A stretch of 37,593 nt of DNA from Hymenobacter sp. (lineage in GTDB: Bacteria; Bacteroidota; Bacteroidia; Cytophagales; Hymenobacteraceae). The stretch spans positions 1-37,593 of the forward strand of contig JANXUO010000241.1 in assembly GCA_025356245.1 (NCBI GenBank), read 5' to 3'. A program made the translations under genes and the position numbers. How positions within the stretch are numbered: the stretch's first letter is position 1; every line of letters starts with the position of its first letter. Below the pieces are notes generated by a model. The model saw nothing but the letters and a program-made list of their open reading frames with translations, ran no database searches and was not told the origin of the DNA. Below, in pieces: positions 27,322-37,388 of the stretch.

Positions 27322-28218
27322 ATGATAGAACAAGCCAAACTGCTGCGGGTGCTGCAAATTATTCGTATGCTACGCAATGGCCAAGGGCGCACACTAGCCC
27401 AACTGGCGCAGGCGCTCGACTGCTCAACGCGGACGGTGCGGCGCTACCTGGACCTGCTGGGAGAGGTGGGCTACCTGGTGGATGAACGGATAAACCGGCG
27501 GGGGGTATTTTTCCTGTTTGAGGGGGAGCCGAAGCAAGCCCCGTTTTTTACGGCGGAAGAAAGCGCTTTGCTGGAGCAGGCCCTGGCGGGGCTGGCGGCG
27601 GGACACCCGCTGGGGGCCGGCCTGCGGCACAAGTTGCGCCGGACAACGGAGCTCATTCCGCTGGCCGACGAGTTGGTAGACTTGCAACGGGGCCGGATGG
27701 TGCAGCAGCTGAGCACGGCGGTGCTGGAACGAAAGCAAGTGCGCCTGGTGCGCTACCAGTCGGCCGACTCGGGCACGAGCCGCGACCGGGTAGTGGAACC
27801 GGTGGCGCTGACGGAAGGCTTCGAGCAACTCAACGCCGTGGAGGTAAGCAGCGGGCAGCTGCGGACCTACAAAATTCGGCGGATGGAGGACGTGGTGGTG
27901 CTGGACCACCCGTGCGTGCATCCGGTGACGGAGGAACACCTGGACCTGTTCGGAATGTCGGGGCCGACGTGGCTGCCCGTGGTGCTACGCCTCACCGAGC
28001 GAGCCTACCGGTTGCTGGTGGAGGAAAACGCCGGGGCGCGGCAGTTCACCAGCCCGGACCTGGCCAGCGGCGAGCGGGGCTACGTATTTCGGGGCCAACT
28101 GCGCAGCTACCTGGGCATTGGCCGGTTCGTGCTGGGGCTGCCCACGGAAGTACGAGCAGTGGAGCCGGAGGCGTTTCGGGTGTTTTTGCGGGAGAAAGTG
28201 GCGCGGGCGCGGTGGTGA
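27322..28218 (+). CDS. HTH/WYL-domain transcriptional regulator adjacent to cas operon
   Basis: N-terminal HTH (RTLAQLAQALDCSTRTVRRYLDLLGEVGYLV) and WYL-like domain (RKQVRLVRYQSADSGTSRDRVVEPVALTEGFEQLNAVEVSSGQLRTYKIRRM). Confidence 0.88.
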   Translation: MIEQAKLLRVLQIIRMLRNGQGRTLAQLAQALDCSTRTVRRYLDLLGEVGYLVDERINRRGVFFLFEGEPKQAPFFTAEESALLEQALAGLAAGHPLGAGLRHKLRRTTELIPLADELVDLQRGRMVQQLSTAVLERKQVRLVRYQSADSGTSRDRVVEPVALTEGFEQLNAVEVSSGQLRTYKIRRMEDVVVLDHPCVHPVTEEHLDLFGMSGPTWLPVVLRLTERAYRLLVEENAGARQFTSPDLASGERGYVFRGQLRSYLGIGRFVLGLPTEVRAVEPEAFRVFLREKVARARW

Positions 28219-28250
28219 CAGTAGTTGTCACGACAATAATCATACTTTTG
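28216..28250 (+). promoter_or_regulatory. operator/promoter-like region before cas8b
   Basis: TGACAGTAGTTGTCACGACAATAATCATACTTTTG: TGACA/TGTCA and TTGTC/GACAA dyads followed by a TAnnTTTG-like element, ATG at 28267. Confidence 0.55.
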
Positions 28251-28266
28251 AGCAAAATAATCAACC

Positions 28267-30216
28267 ATGCTACAAACACTCATTAAGCTGGGCCAACAGG
28301 GCGGCGAAAGCCGGGGGGCGTGGGACGACATCCTAAAGTTTCCGACAGTTCAAACGGAAGATAAAAAGGGGCCGCTGCGCAATTATTGTCTGCCGGTGTG
28401 CTTTGACTTGGATGCCGGTACGGTGGCCTTGGGCGACTTGCGGGAGTTTCACGACGGCAGCGCACGGGAGTTGTTTAACCTGGCCGTGGGAGGGGGTAAC
28501 AACCCGTCGGTGTACGTGTGCGTGGATGGACGCAAGAATCTGGGACAATTTGCCAAGACATTTTTCGGCAAATCGGCGGAATCCAAACGAGGTGAGTTGC
28601 TGAATGAACTGCAGAAAGTGCCGGGGTTGAACGACAGCCCACTGGCAGAAGTGCTGCGGCGGATGTACCCATTGCGGGTAGCTTTCGAGGCACTGGCGCT
28701 AAATGAGAAGAACGAGACGACGCTAAAGAAGCTTACTGAGACCAAGAAGCTAAAGCTCGACGAGCGGGTCGTGCTGGTGTACGCGGAGGTAAAATGCGCG
28801 GAACTGGCCTTGCCGGGGTTTGCGCCGCTGGCAGAGTTGCGCGAGGGCGAACTACTGGGCGTGGGCGGGTACGCCGATTTCATCCAAAGCCGTTACGTGA
28901 AAACGGGAGCGGCACCTGGCAATGGCGCGGGACGATTGTGCTATGCGACCGGAAACGTCGTGGATGACGCGGGTGAGTTAGACATCAGCGAGCGGTACAG
29001 CCTAAACAAGATGTTCGTGACGACGACGCTGCACTACGCCCCCAACTTTGTCAAGAACGACTACCGGCAGCAATACCAGGTAAGTGCAGCCGCCCAGCAG
29101 CTACTGGAGCGCGGTTCGAAGAAGTTACTGGAACGCTACAAAATCAGGATTGCGGGCATTGACCACTGCTTGGTGCCCCAACTGCTGAGCACGGACGCAA
29201 CGGCCGTGGAAAGCTGTTTGCCTCAACTGAGCCGCAAAGCGGACCTGCTCTTCCAGTACAAAAAAATCACGGATGCTGAGGAGGAATTGCGGCTTGACTC
29301 GAACGTATACTGGATTACGTTTCTGGGCTTTGAATCAGATGGCAACTTCTTCAAAACCATTAATTTGATTGAGGGAATAAGCCAAACATATTTTTCGCAA
29401 CTGGTGGCTGCGTGTCAGCGGCTGGATGCATCGTGGCGGCAGGCTCCAGGGCTGCCCTGGGCCAACGTAATGGGGCCGCTGAGCTTTAATTTTTACACTG
29501 TGTTTGGGCTGGTGCCAGTACGCAAGGATAAGGAAAAGCGCAACGCGGCACTGCTGCTATTCAAGCAGATATTGGAACGGCGGCCGGTGCGGCGAGAAGC
29601 GCTGTTCGGGTATTTCAGCGAGGTGGTGCTCTGCCACCGCTACCGACGCTATTTGGCCTACGGCAACATCTACGATAACAACCAGGCCGGAAAGCTGAGC
29701 ACGGCGCAGGCGTTCGACTATGCGGTGCGGGCGACGGTGTACCAGTACCTTGCTTTATTCAATCTACTCACCAGTTTTCAGCTTTTACCTTCCATGACCA
29801 ATGCACAAGCAACGGAGCCGACAGATGCTCCAGAATCGCAAACGGAGATTTCGGAAACCCAGCAAAAAGAGGAGGCCTTCTTCACCCGAATGGAATACCA
29901 GGATTCGCACAAAGCCCTCTATTATCTGGGCCGCGCACTGAGCAAAATTGCACGCGTACAGTCAGACAAAGGCTACAAGTCGAAGCCCATTATGGAGCGG
30001 CTGAATTACTCGGGCATGGACCTGAAATCCATTGTGCGGCTAAGCGAGGATTTGATGGACAAGGTGCGGCAGTTCCAACTGAGCAAGGAGCCGAAAAAGA
30101 GCCCCGAGAAAGCGCTCCGGCATTTCACCAACTACTTCAAGTACGTGGGCTGGAATATGCCCCCCGACGAGGCCCTGTTTTTTATCCTTTCCGGGTACAG
30201 CTACACCACCAAATAA
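28267..30216 (+). CDS. cas8b: type I-B CRISPR-associated protein Cas8b (Csh1/TM1802-like)
   Basis: 649 aa, operon position before cas7-cas5-cas3; C-terminal DEALFFILSGYSY. Confidence 0.87.
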   Translation: MLQTLIKLGQQGGESRGAWDDILKFPTVQTEDKKGPLRNYCLPVCFDLDAGTVALGDLREFHDGSARELFNLAVGGGNNPSVYVCVDGRKNLGQFAKTFFGKSAESKRGELLNELQKVPGLNDSPLAEVLRRMYPLRVAFEALALNEKNETTLKKLTETKKLKLDERVVLVYAEVKCAELALPGFAPLAELREGELLGVGGYADFIQSRYVKTGAAPGNGAGRLCYATGNVVDDAGELDISERYSLNKMFVTTTLHYAPNFVKNDYRQQYQVSAAAQQLLERGSKKLLERYKIRIAGIDHCLVPQLLSTDATAVESCLPQLSRKADLLFQYKKITDAEEELRLDSNVYWITFLGFESDGNFFKTINLIEGISQTYFSQLVAACQRLDASWRQAPGLPWANVMGPLSFNFYTVFGLVPVRKDKEKRNAALLLFKQILERRPVRREALFGYFSEVVLCHRYRRYLAYGNIYDNNQAGKLSTAQAFDYAVRATVYQYLALFNLLTSFQLLPSMTNAQATEPTDAPESQTEISETQQKEEAFFTRMEYQDSHKALYYLGRALSKIARVQSDKGYKSKPIMERLNYSGMDLKSIVRLSEDLMDKVRQFQLSKEPKKSPEKALRHFTNYFKYVGWNMPPDEALFFILSGYSYTTK

Positions 30217-30239
30217 CCAACTTTTTTTCAACCCACCTC

Positions 30240-31238
30240 ATGCCCTTACTCCAACGCAACTCCGACTTTCTGTTTGTTTACGATGCCACGCAGTGCAACC
30301 CGAACGGCGACCCCGACCAAGAAAACAAGCCCCGCATGGACTACGATACCGACACCAACCTGGTGACGGACACGCGGGTAAAGCGCTACGTGCGCGATTA
30401 CCTCAAGATGAGTGGCCACGCTATTTTCGTGGACGGCGAAGACGGGGCCAAAGTGAGCCCGGCGTCCAAGTTGCAGGTTGTGGTGGCGCGGGCGCTGGCC
30501 GAGCCGGCAACGGTGACCGCGCTTTTTGCCGAAAAGCCGGAATTGGAAGCGCCACTGCGGACCATTATGACGGCCGAGGGCAGCGCAGACAAGGTTTTCA
30601 AAAAGCTACAGAGCAAAGAGAACCGGACGCTCAGCCTGTACTTGCTGGCGCAACTGGTAAAGCAGCAATTTGTGGACATCCGGCTGTTTGGCAGCGCTTT
30701 CGCAGTGGAAGGGTTCAACCGGGCCTACACCGGGCCGGTGCAACTCAACTGGGGCTACTCACTAAACCGGGTGAAGCTCATGGAATCGAGCACCATTGCC
30801 TCGACGATGAACGACGACAACGGCACGTTTGGCAAGGACTACCGGGTGCATTACAGTCTGCTGGCCTTCAACGGTACGGTGAACCGCTTTGCGGCGCAAA
30901 CGTCGGGGCTGACGGACGAAGACCTGGCGCTGTTTCGGGAGGCGCTCTGGGACAGCATTCCGGCCCTGCCGACGCGCTCGAAGCTGAACCAGTACCCGAA
31001 ACTCTACGTGGAGGTGGTGTACAAGGACGGCAAAGCCAACGGGCAGCTGGGCGACTTGCGCAACTATCTGAAGGTGGCGGCCCGACAAGGCGAGGAAACG
31101 GCGGTGCGGCGCTTTGAGGATTTGCACTTCGACACCGACGCGCTGATGGCCGCCATCGGACAGTGCGAAGCCGTGGACTACGCCATCGTGCGGACCGGGC
31201 CGGGCTTGACGGTGGCCAACCCCAAGCCCCGCGCCTGA
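30240..31238 (+). CDS. cas7: CRISPR-associated protein Cas7 (Csh2-like)
   Basis: NSDFLFVYDATQCNPNGDPDQENKPRMDYDTDTNLVTDTRVKRYVRDYL. Confidence 0.95.
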   Translation: MPLLQRNSDFLFVYDATQCNPNGDPDQENKPRMDYDTDTNLVTDTRVKRYVRDYLKMSGHAIFVDGEDGAKVSPASKLQVVVARALAEPATVTALFAEKPELEAPLRTIMTAEGSADKVFKKLQSKENRTLSLYLLAQLVKQQFVDIRLFGSAFAVEGFNRAYTGPVQLNWGYSLNRVKLMESSTIASTMNDDNGTFGKDYRVHYSLLAFNGTVNRFAAQTSGLTDEDLALFREALWDSIPALPTRSKLNQYPKLYVEVVYKDGKANGQLGDLRNYLKVAARQGEETAVRRFEDLHFDTDALMAAIGQCEAVDYAIVRTGPGLTVANPKPRA

Positions 31239-32005
31239 TGGAGGTGCTCACGTTCGACCTAGTGGGCAAGATGGCCCACTTCCGAAAATATTACGCCAAC
31301 AATACGGCCCTGAGTTTCACCCTGCCACCGCGCACTACCCTGATGGGGATGCTGGCGGCCGTGCTGGGCCTGCCCCGCGACACCTATTACGAGGCGCTGG
31401 GCAGCCGGCACCTGCGGCTGGGCGTGGGGGCGTGCGAGCCGCTGAAAAAGGCGTTTCACCGGCTCAACTACCTCAAGGTAGAAGCTGGCAAAGACTTGGA
31501 CGGGTCGAAGGGCCGCATCCAGTTGCCGTTTGAGGTAGTAACGGGCTACGACCTGGCCCGTGACATGGTGCGCTACCGGGTGTACGTAAGCCCCACGACG
31601 AGCGGCGCGGCGGTATTCGAGCAGCTTTGGGAGCGGCTGCGGCCAGGCGGAGCGGGGCCGTATTTTGCCCTGGCGCTGGGCACGGCCAACTTCGGGGCGA
31701 CGGTGCAGGACGTGGCGCGGCACCCGGCGCGGCTGCGGCGGCTGGACGAGGTGACGGACTTCCACTCCGCCGTACCCACGGCGCGGGTGGTGGCCCTGCC
31801 GACGGGCGCAACGGCGGGGGAATTGTCGGTGGAAGAAGAGTTGTTACCCGCCGACTTCGTAGGCGACGGGCAGCGCGAGTTAGCGGCGATGAACCGGGTG
31901 TTGTTTTCGACCAACGGGCGGCCCCTGCGGGCGCAGGTGGCAGGCGAGTTCGTGGAACTAGGCGAAGGAGCCGACGTGCAGCGCATCTTGTTTCTAGAGG
32001 AGTAA
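31238..32005 (+). CDS. cas5: CRISPR-associated protein Cas5
   Basis: Start MEVLTFDLVGKMAHFRKYYANNTALSFTLPPRTTLMGMLAAVLGLPRD; ATG overlaps the cas7 stop (TGATG). Confidence 0.93.
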   Translation: MEVLTFDLVGKMAHFRKYYANNTALSFTLPPRTTLMGMLAAVLGLPRDTYYEALGSRHLRLGVGACEPLKKAFHRLNYLKVEAGKDLDGSKGRIQLPFEVVTGYDLARDMVRYRVYVSPTTSGAAVFEQLWERLRPGGAGPYFALALGTANFGATVQDVARHPARLRRLDEVTDFHSAVPTARVVALPTGATAGELSVEEELLPADFVGDGQRELAAMNRVLFSTNGRPLRAQVAGEFVELGEGADVQRILFLEE

Positions 32006-32009
32006 GAGA

Positions 32010-34493
32010 ATGCCATACTACTCGCATAGTGCCCCGACAGGCCAAGGCAAGGGACGGCGCGGCTCAAAGCTGCTACGCGACCACGTGGCCGGCGTGGCCG
32101 AAAAGGCTACCGCCGCCTACTTCGACGGGCACGGCCTGCCCGAAGGCGAGCAGGTGCGCGAGCTGGTGGCGCGGGTGTGCCAGGTACACGACCTGGGCAA
32201 GTACACGCCGCACTTTCAGCACTACTTGCTGGGCACGGGGGCCTTCGACCAGCAGCTCAAGCAGCACGCCAAGTTTGGGGCCTACGCGCTGTACGAGTGG
32301 TACCGGAGCGAAGGAAGGGAATGGCTGGGATTGCTGGGCCTGTACCTGGTGGTCCATCACCACAAAAGCCTGACCGACCTGGGCGGATTGGGGCGGCTGG
32401 TGAGCCCGGGCGAAGAACACGCGGACGTGTTTGGGGGGCAATTAGCAAGCCTTGGCGACGAGCTGAATACCGCCTTGCAGGACGGCAACCTGGAGGCGCT
32501 GCGGCCGTTCGTGCGGTTCCCGGAGGCCAAGCCCTTGCAACGGCTGTTGAGCAACTACTGCAAACGGCCGGTGATGCCGCAAAGCATTAAGTGGTATTTT
32601 CTGGTGAATTATGCCTTCTCGCTGCTCATTGAGGCCGACAAGCTGGATGCGTCCGACACGGTGCCCTACCAGCGGCGGGCGCTGCCGACCGGGGCCGTGG
32701 CCGCCCGGTTAGGCCCGGCCCCCTGGGAGCCGGGCATGGCACTGGCGGACCTGAGCCAGAACGGGCTGCGCACCTGGGTGCGGGGCCGGGTGCTGAGTGC
32801 GCTGGACGACCCCGCCCTGGCCAGCGAGCGGCTCTTTACCCTCACCGCGCCCACGGGCATCGGCAAAACGCTCACGGCGCTGGACTTCGCCCTGCGCTTG
32901 CGCGAGCAGGTGGCAACAGCGGAGGGCTACCAGCCGCAAATTATTTACGGACTGCCGTTCATCAACATCATCGAGCAGGCCGTGGCGGAGTACGAGCGGA
33001 CGCTGGGGCAGAAGGTGCTGGCCCACTACCAGTACGCCGACGCGCTGGAGCAGCTGCACGAGCGCAAGCGCGACGACGGGCAAGAGGAAAACGAGGCCTA
33101 CAACAACCAGGCCTACAACCAGAAACGGATGCTGGTGGATACCTGGCAGGGCGATGTGGTAATTACCTCGTTTGTGCAACTGCTGCAAACCTTGATTGGG
33201 CACCGCAACAAACTGCTGCTCAAATTCCATCATTTGGCGGGCAGCATCATTATTTTCGACGAAGTACAGACTCTGCGGCTGGGACAACTGCCACTGGTGG
33301 GCGCGGTGCTCTATTACCTGGCGCGGCACCTCAACGCCCGCGTGCTGCTGATGACGGCCACCCGGCCGCTCACGTTTGAACTGGCCTACCGGGCGATATT
33401 GAAGGACGAGGGCGAGGCCGTGCCGGTGGTGCGCGAACTGCTGCCCGAGTACGAGGCCGTGTTTGGCACGTTTCAGCGCACCCAATTGGTGTCGCTGCTG
33501 CATCAGCCACTGCTTGATGAGGCCGCTTTCGTTGGGCTGGCCTTTAGCAAGTGGTGGTCGACGGAACGGTCGGCGCTGGTGGTGTGCAACCTGGTGCGGC
33601 GCTCGGTGGGGGTGTACGAGGTCGTACGGGCTTACCTGGACGAAATGGGGTTGGACAACCCGCTCTACTACCTCTCGACCAACGTGGTGCCGGTGGCGCG
33701 GCTGGCGGTGATTGAGCAAATCAAGGCTGACCTGCGGGCCGGGCACAAACCGGTACTGATTGCCACGCAGGTGGTCGAAGCTGGGGTGGACCTTGATTTT
33801 GACCTGGGTTTCCGGGACCTAGGGCCGGTGGACTCGCTGGTGCAGGTGGCGGGCCGCATCAACCGCGAGAACAGCCCGGCGCGGGCGTTGGCCCCGCTCT
33901 ACGTGGTGGATTTCAACGACGGTACCCGCAGCGACTGCGAGAAGATTTATGACCGCATCACCACGGAGCAGTCGCGCCGGGCACTGGAGGCGCTTTCGGA
34001 AGACGGAACGCGGCCGATACCGGAGCCGGAATACCTGAGCTTGGTGAGTAAGTATTTTGAGGCCACGGCGGAAGTGAGTGCTTTTGAGGAAGCCCGCAAG
34101 CTGTTTGCGGGGATGAAGGCCCTGAATTACGACAACCGCGAGGCCGATACCACACCCGTGTCGGCGTTCCGGTTGATTGACGACAAGGGCCTGACGGCTT
34201 CCGTGTTTGTGGAGTTGGACGAACGCGGGCGAGAGGTACGGGCTTTATTTAGCGACTACATCCGCAAGCAACTTCCGGCCAGCGAGTGGGAGCGGCACAA
34301 GCGCGACTTTAACCAGCGCATCATTTCGGTACCAGGCTACCTGCCACGGGTGGAAGCGTTGAGACAAACCCAAGCCAACGTACTCTGCGAGGGGCTATTG
34401 GTAATTAATCATCACGAATTGAGCGACTATTATGACCTCACTACCGGATTTCGCCGCGATGCCGAGCCAGCGGGCCAGCACCATATTCTCTGA
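32010..34493 (+). CDS. cas3: CRISPR-associated helicase/nuclease Cas3 (HD + helicase)
   Basis: HD: VHDLGKYTPHFQHYL; Walker A TAPTGIGKT; FDEVQTL; LLMTATRP; TQVVEAGVDLDFD...QVAGRINRE. Confidence 0.97.
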   Translation: MPYYSHSAPTGQGKGRRGSKLLRDHVAGVAEKATAAYFDGHGLPEGEQVRELVARVCQVHDLGKYTPHFQHYLLGTGAFDQQLKQHAKFGAYALYEWYRSEGREWLGLLGLYLVVHHHKSLTDLGGLGRLVSPGEEHADVFGGQLASLGDELNTALQDGNLEALRPFVRFPEAKPLQRLLSNYCKRPVMPQSIKWYFLVNYAFSLLIEADKLDASDTVPYQRRALPTGAVAARLGPAPWEPGMALADLSQNGLRTWVRGRVLSALDDPALASERLFTLTAPTGIGKTLTALDFALRLREQVATAEGYQPQIIYGLPFINIIEQAVAEYERTLGQKVLAHYQYADALEQLHERKRDDGQEENEAYNNQAYNQKRMLVDTWQGDVVITSFVQLLQTLIGHRNKLLLKFHHLAGSIIIFDEVQTLRLGQLPLVGAVLYYLARHLNARVLLMTATRPLTFELAYRAILKDEGEAVPVVRELLPEYEAVFGTFQRTQLVSLLHQPLLDEAAFVGLAFSKWWSTERSALVVCNLVRRSVGVYEVVRAYLDEMGLDNPLYYLSTNVVPVARLAVIEQIKADLRAGHKPVLIATQVVEAGVDLDFDLGFRDLGPVDSLVQVAGRINRENSPARALAPLYVVDFNDGTRSDCEKIYDRITTEQSRRALEALSEDGTRPIPEPEYLSLVSKYFEATAEVSAFEEARKLFAGMKALNYDNREADTTPVSAFRLIDDKGLTASVFVELDERGREVRALFSDYIRKQLPASEWERHKRDFNQRIISVPGYLPRVEALRQTQANVLCEGLLVINHHELSDYYDLTTGFRRDAEPAGQHHIL

Positions 34494-35181
34494 GCCAACC
34501 GTAGCTGGGCTGGGACAAGTCCCCCTCACCACCATCACGCTGCCCGAAATCACGCTGCGAACCCGCGACGCGCACAAGCTGCGCGGGTACTTCGGCGAAC
34601 TGTTTCGGGAGCATTCGCCGCTCCTGCACAACCACTACGCCGATGGCACGTTCCGGCAAGGCTACCCGCTGGTGCAATACAAGGTGTTGGGCGGCACCCC
34701 CACGCTGGTGGGCCTGGGCGAGGGCGCGGCGTTGCTCGTGGAGCTGTTTCTGCGCATCCGGGAGCTGGATTTGGAGGGGCGGCGCTACCCGGTGCTGGCC
34801 AAGCACATTACCCACGAGCAGGCGGCGGTGGGCGTGGACGCGGGGGCGCTTCATTCCTACCGCTTCGAAACGCTGTGGCTGCCGCTGAACCAGGAAAACC
34901 ACCGCGAGTACCAGGAGCTGGGGCCGGCGGAACGGCAGCAGCAGCTGAACCGCATCCTGAACAACAACATCCTGGCGTTTCTGAAGCGGGTGGAGGCCGA
35001 CACGACGGCGCGGGTGCTGCTGCAGCTGCGGCTGACGGCACCGGTGGTGACGCTGTTTAAGAACCAGCCGATGCTGGGCTTCGGGGGCGAGTTTGTGACC
35101 AACGCCGTGCTGCCGGCGGGCGTGGGGCTGGGCAAGTCGGTGGCACGCGGGTTCGGGACGGTGGTCAGCAACAACCCCTAG
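34432..35181 (+). CDS. cas6: CRISPR-associated endoribonuclease Cas6
   Basis: LRGYFGELFREHSPLLHNH...GYPLVQYKVLGGTPTLVGLGEGA and glycine-rich C-terminus GVGLGKSVARGFGTV; overlaps the cas3 3' end by 62 nt. Confidence 0.85.
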   Translation: MTSLPDFAAMPSQRASTIFSEPTVAGLGQVPLTTITLPEITLRTRDAHKLRGYFGELFREHSPLLHNHYADGTFRQGYPLVQYKVLGGTPTLVGLGEGAALLVELFLRIRELDLEGRRYPVLAKHITHEQAAVGVDAGALHSYRFETLWLPLNQENHREYQELGPAERQQQLNRILNNNILAFLKRVEADTTARVLLQLRLTAPVVTLFKNQPMLGFGGEFVTNAVLPAGVGLGKSVARGFGTVVSNNP

Positions 35182-35196
35182 CCTGGCTTACGTCCC

Positions 35197-36222
35197 ATGC
35201 ACCTACACCTCAACAGCTACGGCAGCTACCTCCACGTGAAGGACGAACTGTTTGAAATCAGGAAGAAGAACGCGGCGGGCGAAGTGGAAAAGCACCAGTA
35301 CGCGGCCCACAAGCTGCGCGGCATCGTGCTGGGCCTGGGCACGGCCTTGAGCAGCGACGCCGTGCGGTTGGCCATGCGCCACAACGTGGACCTGCTGTTC
35401 GTGGAAAACGACGGCACGCCGGTGGGGCGGGTGTGGCACAGCCGGCTGGGCAGCACCACCAAAATCAGGAAGGCGCAGCTGGAGGCCAGCCTGGGGGCAG
35501 CCGGGTTGCAGTGGACGAAAACCTGGCTGGATGCGAAGCTGGGCAACCAACTGGAGCTGGTGCGGGGCCTACGCAAGCACCGGGTGCAACACGGCGCGTA
35601 CCTGGACGACAAGCTGACGCGCCTGGAGGCATTGCGCGCGGCCGTGGCCGTGCTGGAAGGCCCGACGGTGGAAACGGTGGCCGCCACCCTGCGCGGGCTG
35701 GAGGGCACGGCGGGCCGGCTGTATTTCGAAACGCTGAGCTTCGTGCTGCCCGCCGACTACCAATTTGCCGGGCGCAGCAGCCGGCCAGCGCTTGACGCGT
35801 TCAACGCCTTCCTGAACTACGGCTACGGCATTCTTTACAGCCGAGTCGAGAAGGCCCTCATCGTGGCCGGCGTGGACCCCTACTTGGGGTTTCTGCACCG
35901 CGACGACTACAACCACCTGAGCATGGTGTTCGACTTCATTGAGCCGTACCGGAACTGGGTGGACGAGGCCGTGTTTCGGCTGTTTACGGCCAAGAAAGTA
36001 AACAAGGCCCACACCGACAAGCTGACCAATGGGGTCAGCCTGAATGCGGATGGCAAGGCCCTGCTGGTGGAAGCGGTGGGGCGGGTGTTGGACGCCGAAA
36101 CCGTGCGGCACCGGGGGCGCAACTTGCTGCGCAGCGTGGCCATGCAATACGACGCCCACAAGTTTGCCAACGCCCTGCTCGGGCAGCCCGATGCGGCGGT
36201 GGGAGCCCCGGAGCAGCTCTGA
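35197..36222 (+). CDS. cas1: CRISPR integrase Cas1 (type I-B)
   Basis: LNSYGSYLHVKDELFEIR...LRGIVLGLGTALSSDAVRLAMRHNVDLLFVENDGTPVGRVW; FLNYGYGILYSRVEKALIVAGVDPYLGFLHRDDYNHLSMVFDFIEPYR. Confidence 0.97.
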   Translation: MHLHLNSYGSYLHVKDELFEIRKKNAAGEVEKHQYAAHKLRGIVLGLGTALSSDAVRLAMRHNVDLLFVENDGTPVGRVWHSRLGSTTKIRKAQLEASLGAAGLQWTKTWLDAKLGNQLELVRGLRKHRVQHGAYLDDKLTRLEALRAAVAVLEGPTVETVAATLRGLEGTAGRLYFETLSFVLPADYQFAGRSSRPALDAFNAFLNYGYGILYSRVEKALIVAGVDPYLGFLHRDDYNHLSMVFDFIEPYRNWVDEAVFRLFTAKKVNKAHTDKLTNGVSLNADGKALLVEAVGRVLDAETVRHRGRNLLRSVAMQYDAHKFANALLGQPDAAVGAPEQL

Positions 36223-36293
36223 GTCTGGCGGAGGCGGCCGGTTTGGCCCGCCCCAACCAATCATCAAAAATCAACTTTACATCTCATCAGCGC

Positions 36294-36587
36294 ATGATTG
36301 TTTGGGTTTTATACGACATCAAGGCCGACCGGGCGCGGGCGAAGGCAGCCAAGGTTTGCAAGCAGGCGGGGCTGTACCGGGTGCAGCACTCGTGTTTTTT
36401 GGGGTCGCTGGGCGGTTCGGCCGAGCGCGACACGCTGCAACTGCAACTGGCGGCACTTATCGACGAGGACGTGGACAAGGTGTACGTGTTCAACATGAAC
36501 CGGCAAGAGTTACAGCAGACGGTGCTGCTGGGGCAGGCCTTCGACAGACGCCTGGTAACGGACGAGGTACAGGCCCTTTTTCTGTAA
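36294..36587 (+). CDS. cas2: CRISPR-associated Cas2
   Basis: Start MIVWVLYDIKADRARAKAAKVCKQAGLYRVQHSCFLG. Confidence 0.95.
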   Translation: MIVWVLYDIKADRARAKAAKVCKQAGLYRVQHSCFLGSLGGSAERDTLQLQLAALIDEDVDKVYVFNMNRQELQQTVLLGQAFDRRLVTDEVQALFL

Positions 36588-36617
36588 CCCTGTAACCCTT
36601 TATCCCCCCTGCCGACC

Positions 36618-37190
36618 ATGACCCTTACGCCCTCGCACTTGATTGAGTACTTGTACTGCCCGCGCTTCACGTACTTCGAGTACGTGCTGCGGGTGCCCCA
36701 ATACGAAGCCGATAACTACAAGGTGATGCGGGGCCGGGGGCTGCACGACGACCGGCTGGAACAGAACAAAGACTATCTGCGGCGCCGGCTGGGCGTAGTG
36801 GACAAGCAATTGGACCAGTACCTGACCAATGACCTGCTGCGCGGCCGGGTGGATGAGGTGCTGAAGTTGGCCGACGGCAGCTGGGCACCCCTGGACTATA
36901 AATTTGCGGAGTGGAAGGACACGGTGTACGAAACCTACCGGACCCAACTCTACTGCTACGCCTGGCTGATAGAGGACAACCTGGGCGGTGAGGTAAAGCG
37001 GGGCTTTATCGTGTACACCCGCAGTCGCAATAAGGTGGTGGAAGTACCGGTAACCCGCGCCGACATAGCCGACGTGAAGCGCGTGGCAGCGGCCGTGCTG
37101 GACATCATCGGCCGCAACGCGTACCCGAAAGCAACCCGCTACAAAAGCCGTTGCGTAACTTGCACCTACCGAAAAATATGCACACAATGA
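36618..37190 (+). CDS. cas4: CRISPR-associated exonuclease Cas4
   Basis: LIEYLYCPRFTYFEYVL, GRVDEVLKLADGSWAPLDYKFAEWKD, YRTQLYCYAWLIE, C-terminal CVTCTYRKIC. Confidence 0.95.
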   Translation: MTLTPSHLIEYLYCPRFTYFEYVLRVPQYEADNYKVMRGRGLHDDRLEQNKDYLRRRLGVVDKQLDQYLTNDLLRGRVDEVLKLADGSWAPLDYKFAEWKDTVYETYRTQLYCYAWLIEDNLGGEVKRGFIVYTRSRNKVVEVPVTRADIADVKRVAAAVLDIIGRNAYPKATRYKSRCVTCTYRKICTQ

Positions 37191-37388
37191 ATGGTCGTAG
37201 CCGGGTGATAACTTATCAGGCAAAGGGTTGAAACTGGCATTAACTGACTTTACAACAACAGCTTATGTTTCCGGAAAATGCGGCATTCGCTGTAATTCTA
37301 CGTCCTTTGACCTATTGGGAAATTTATTTTATCTGTTTCAGCAAAGATGATTACAGCTTGTCTGTAAAAGAGTTACATTTGCAGGCGG

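Noticed and set aside
30293-31117. 274-aa alternative-frame ORF inside cas7
   Set aside because: Out-of-frame shadow of cas7; composition is rich in R/G and has no recognisable domain.
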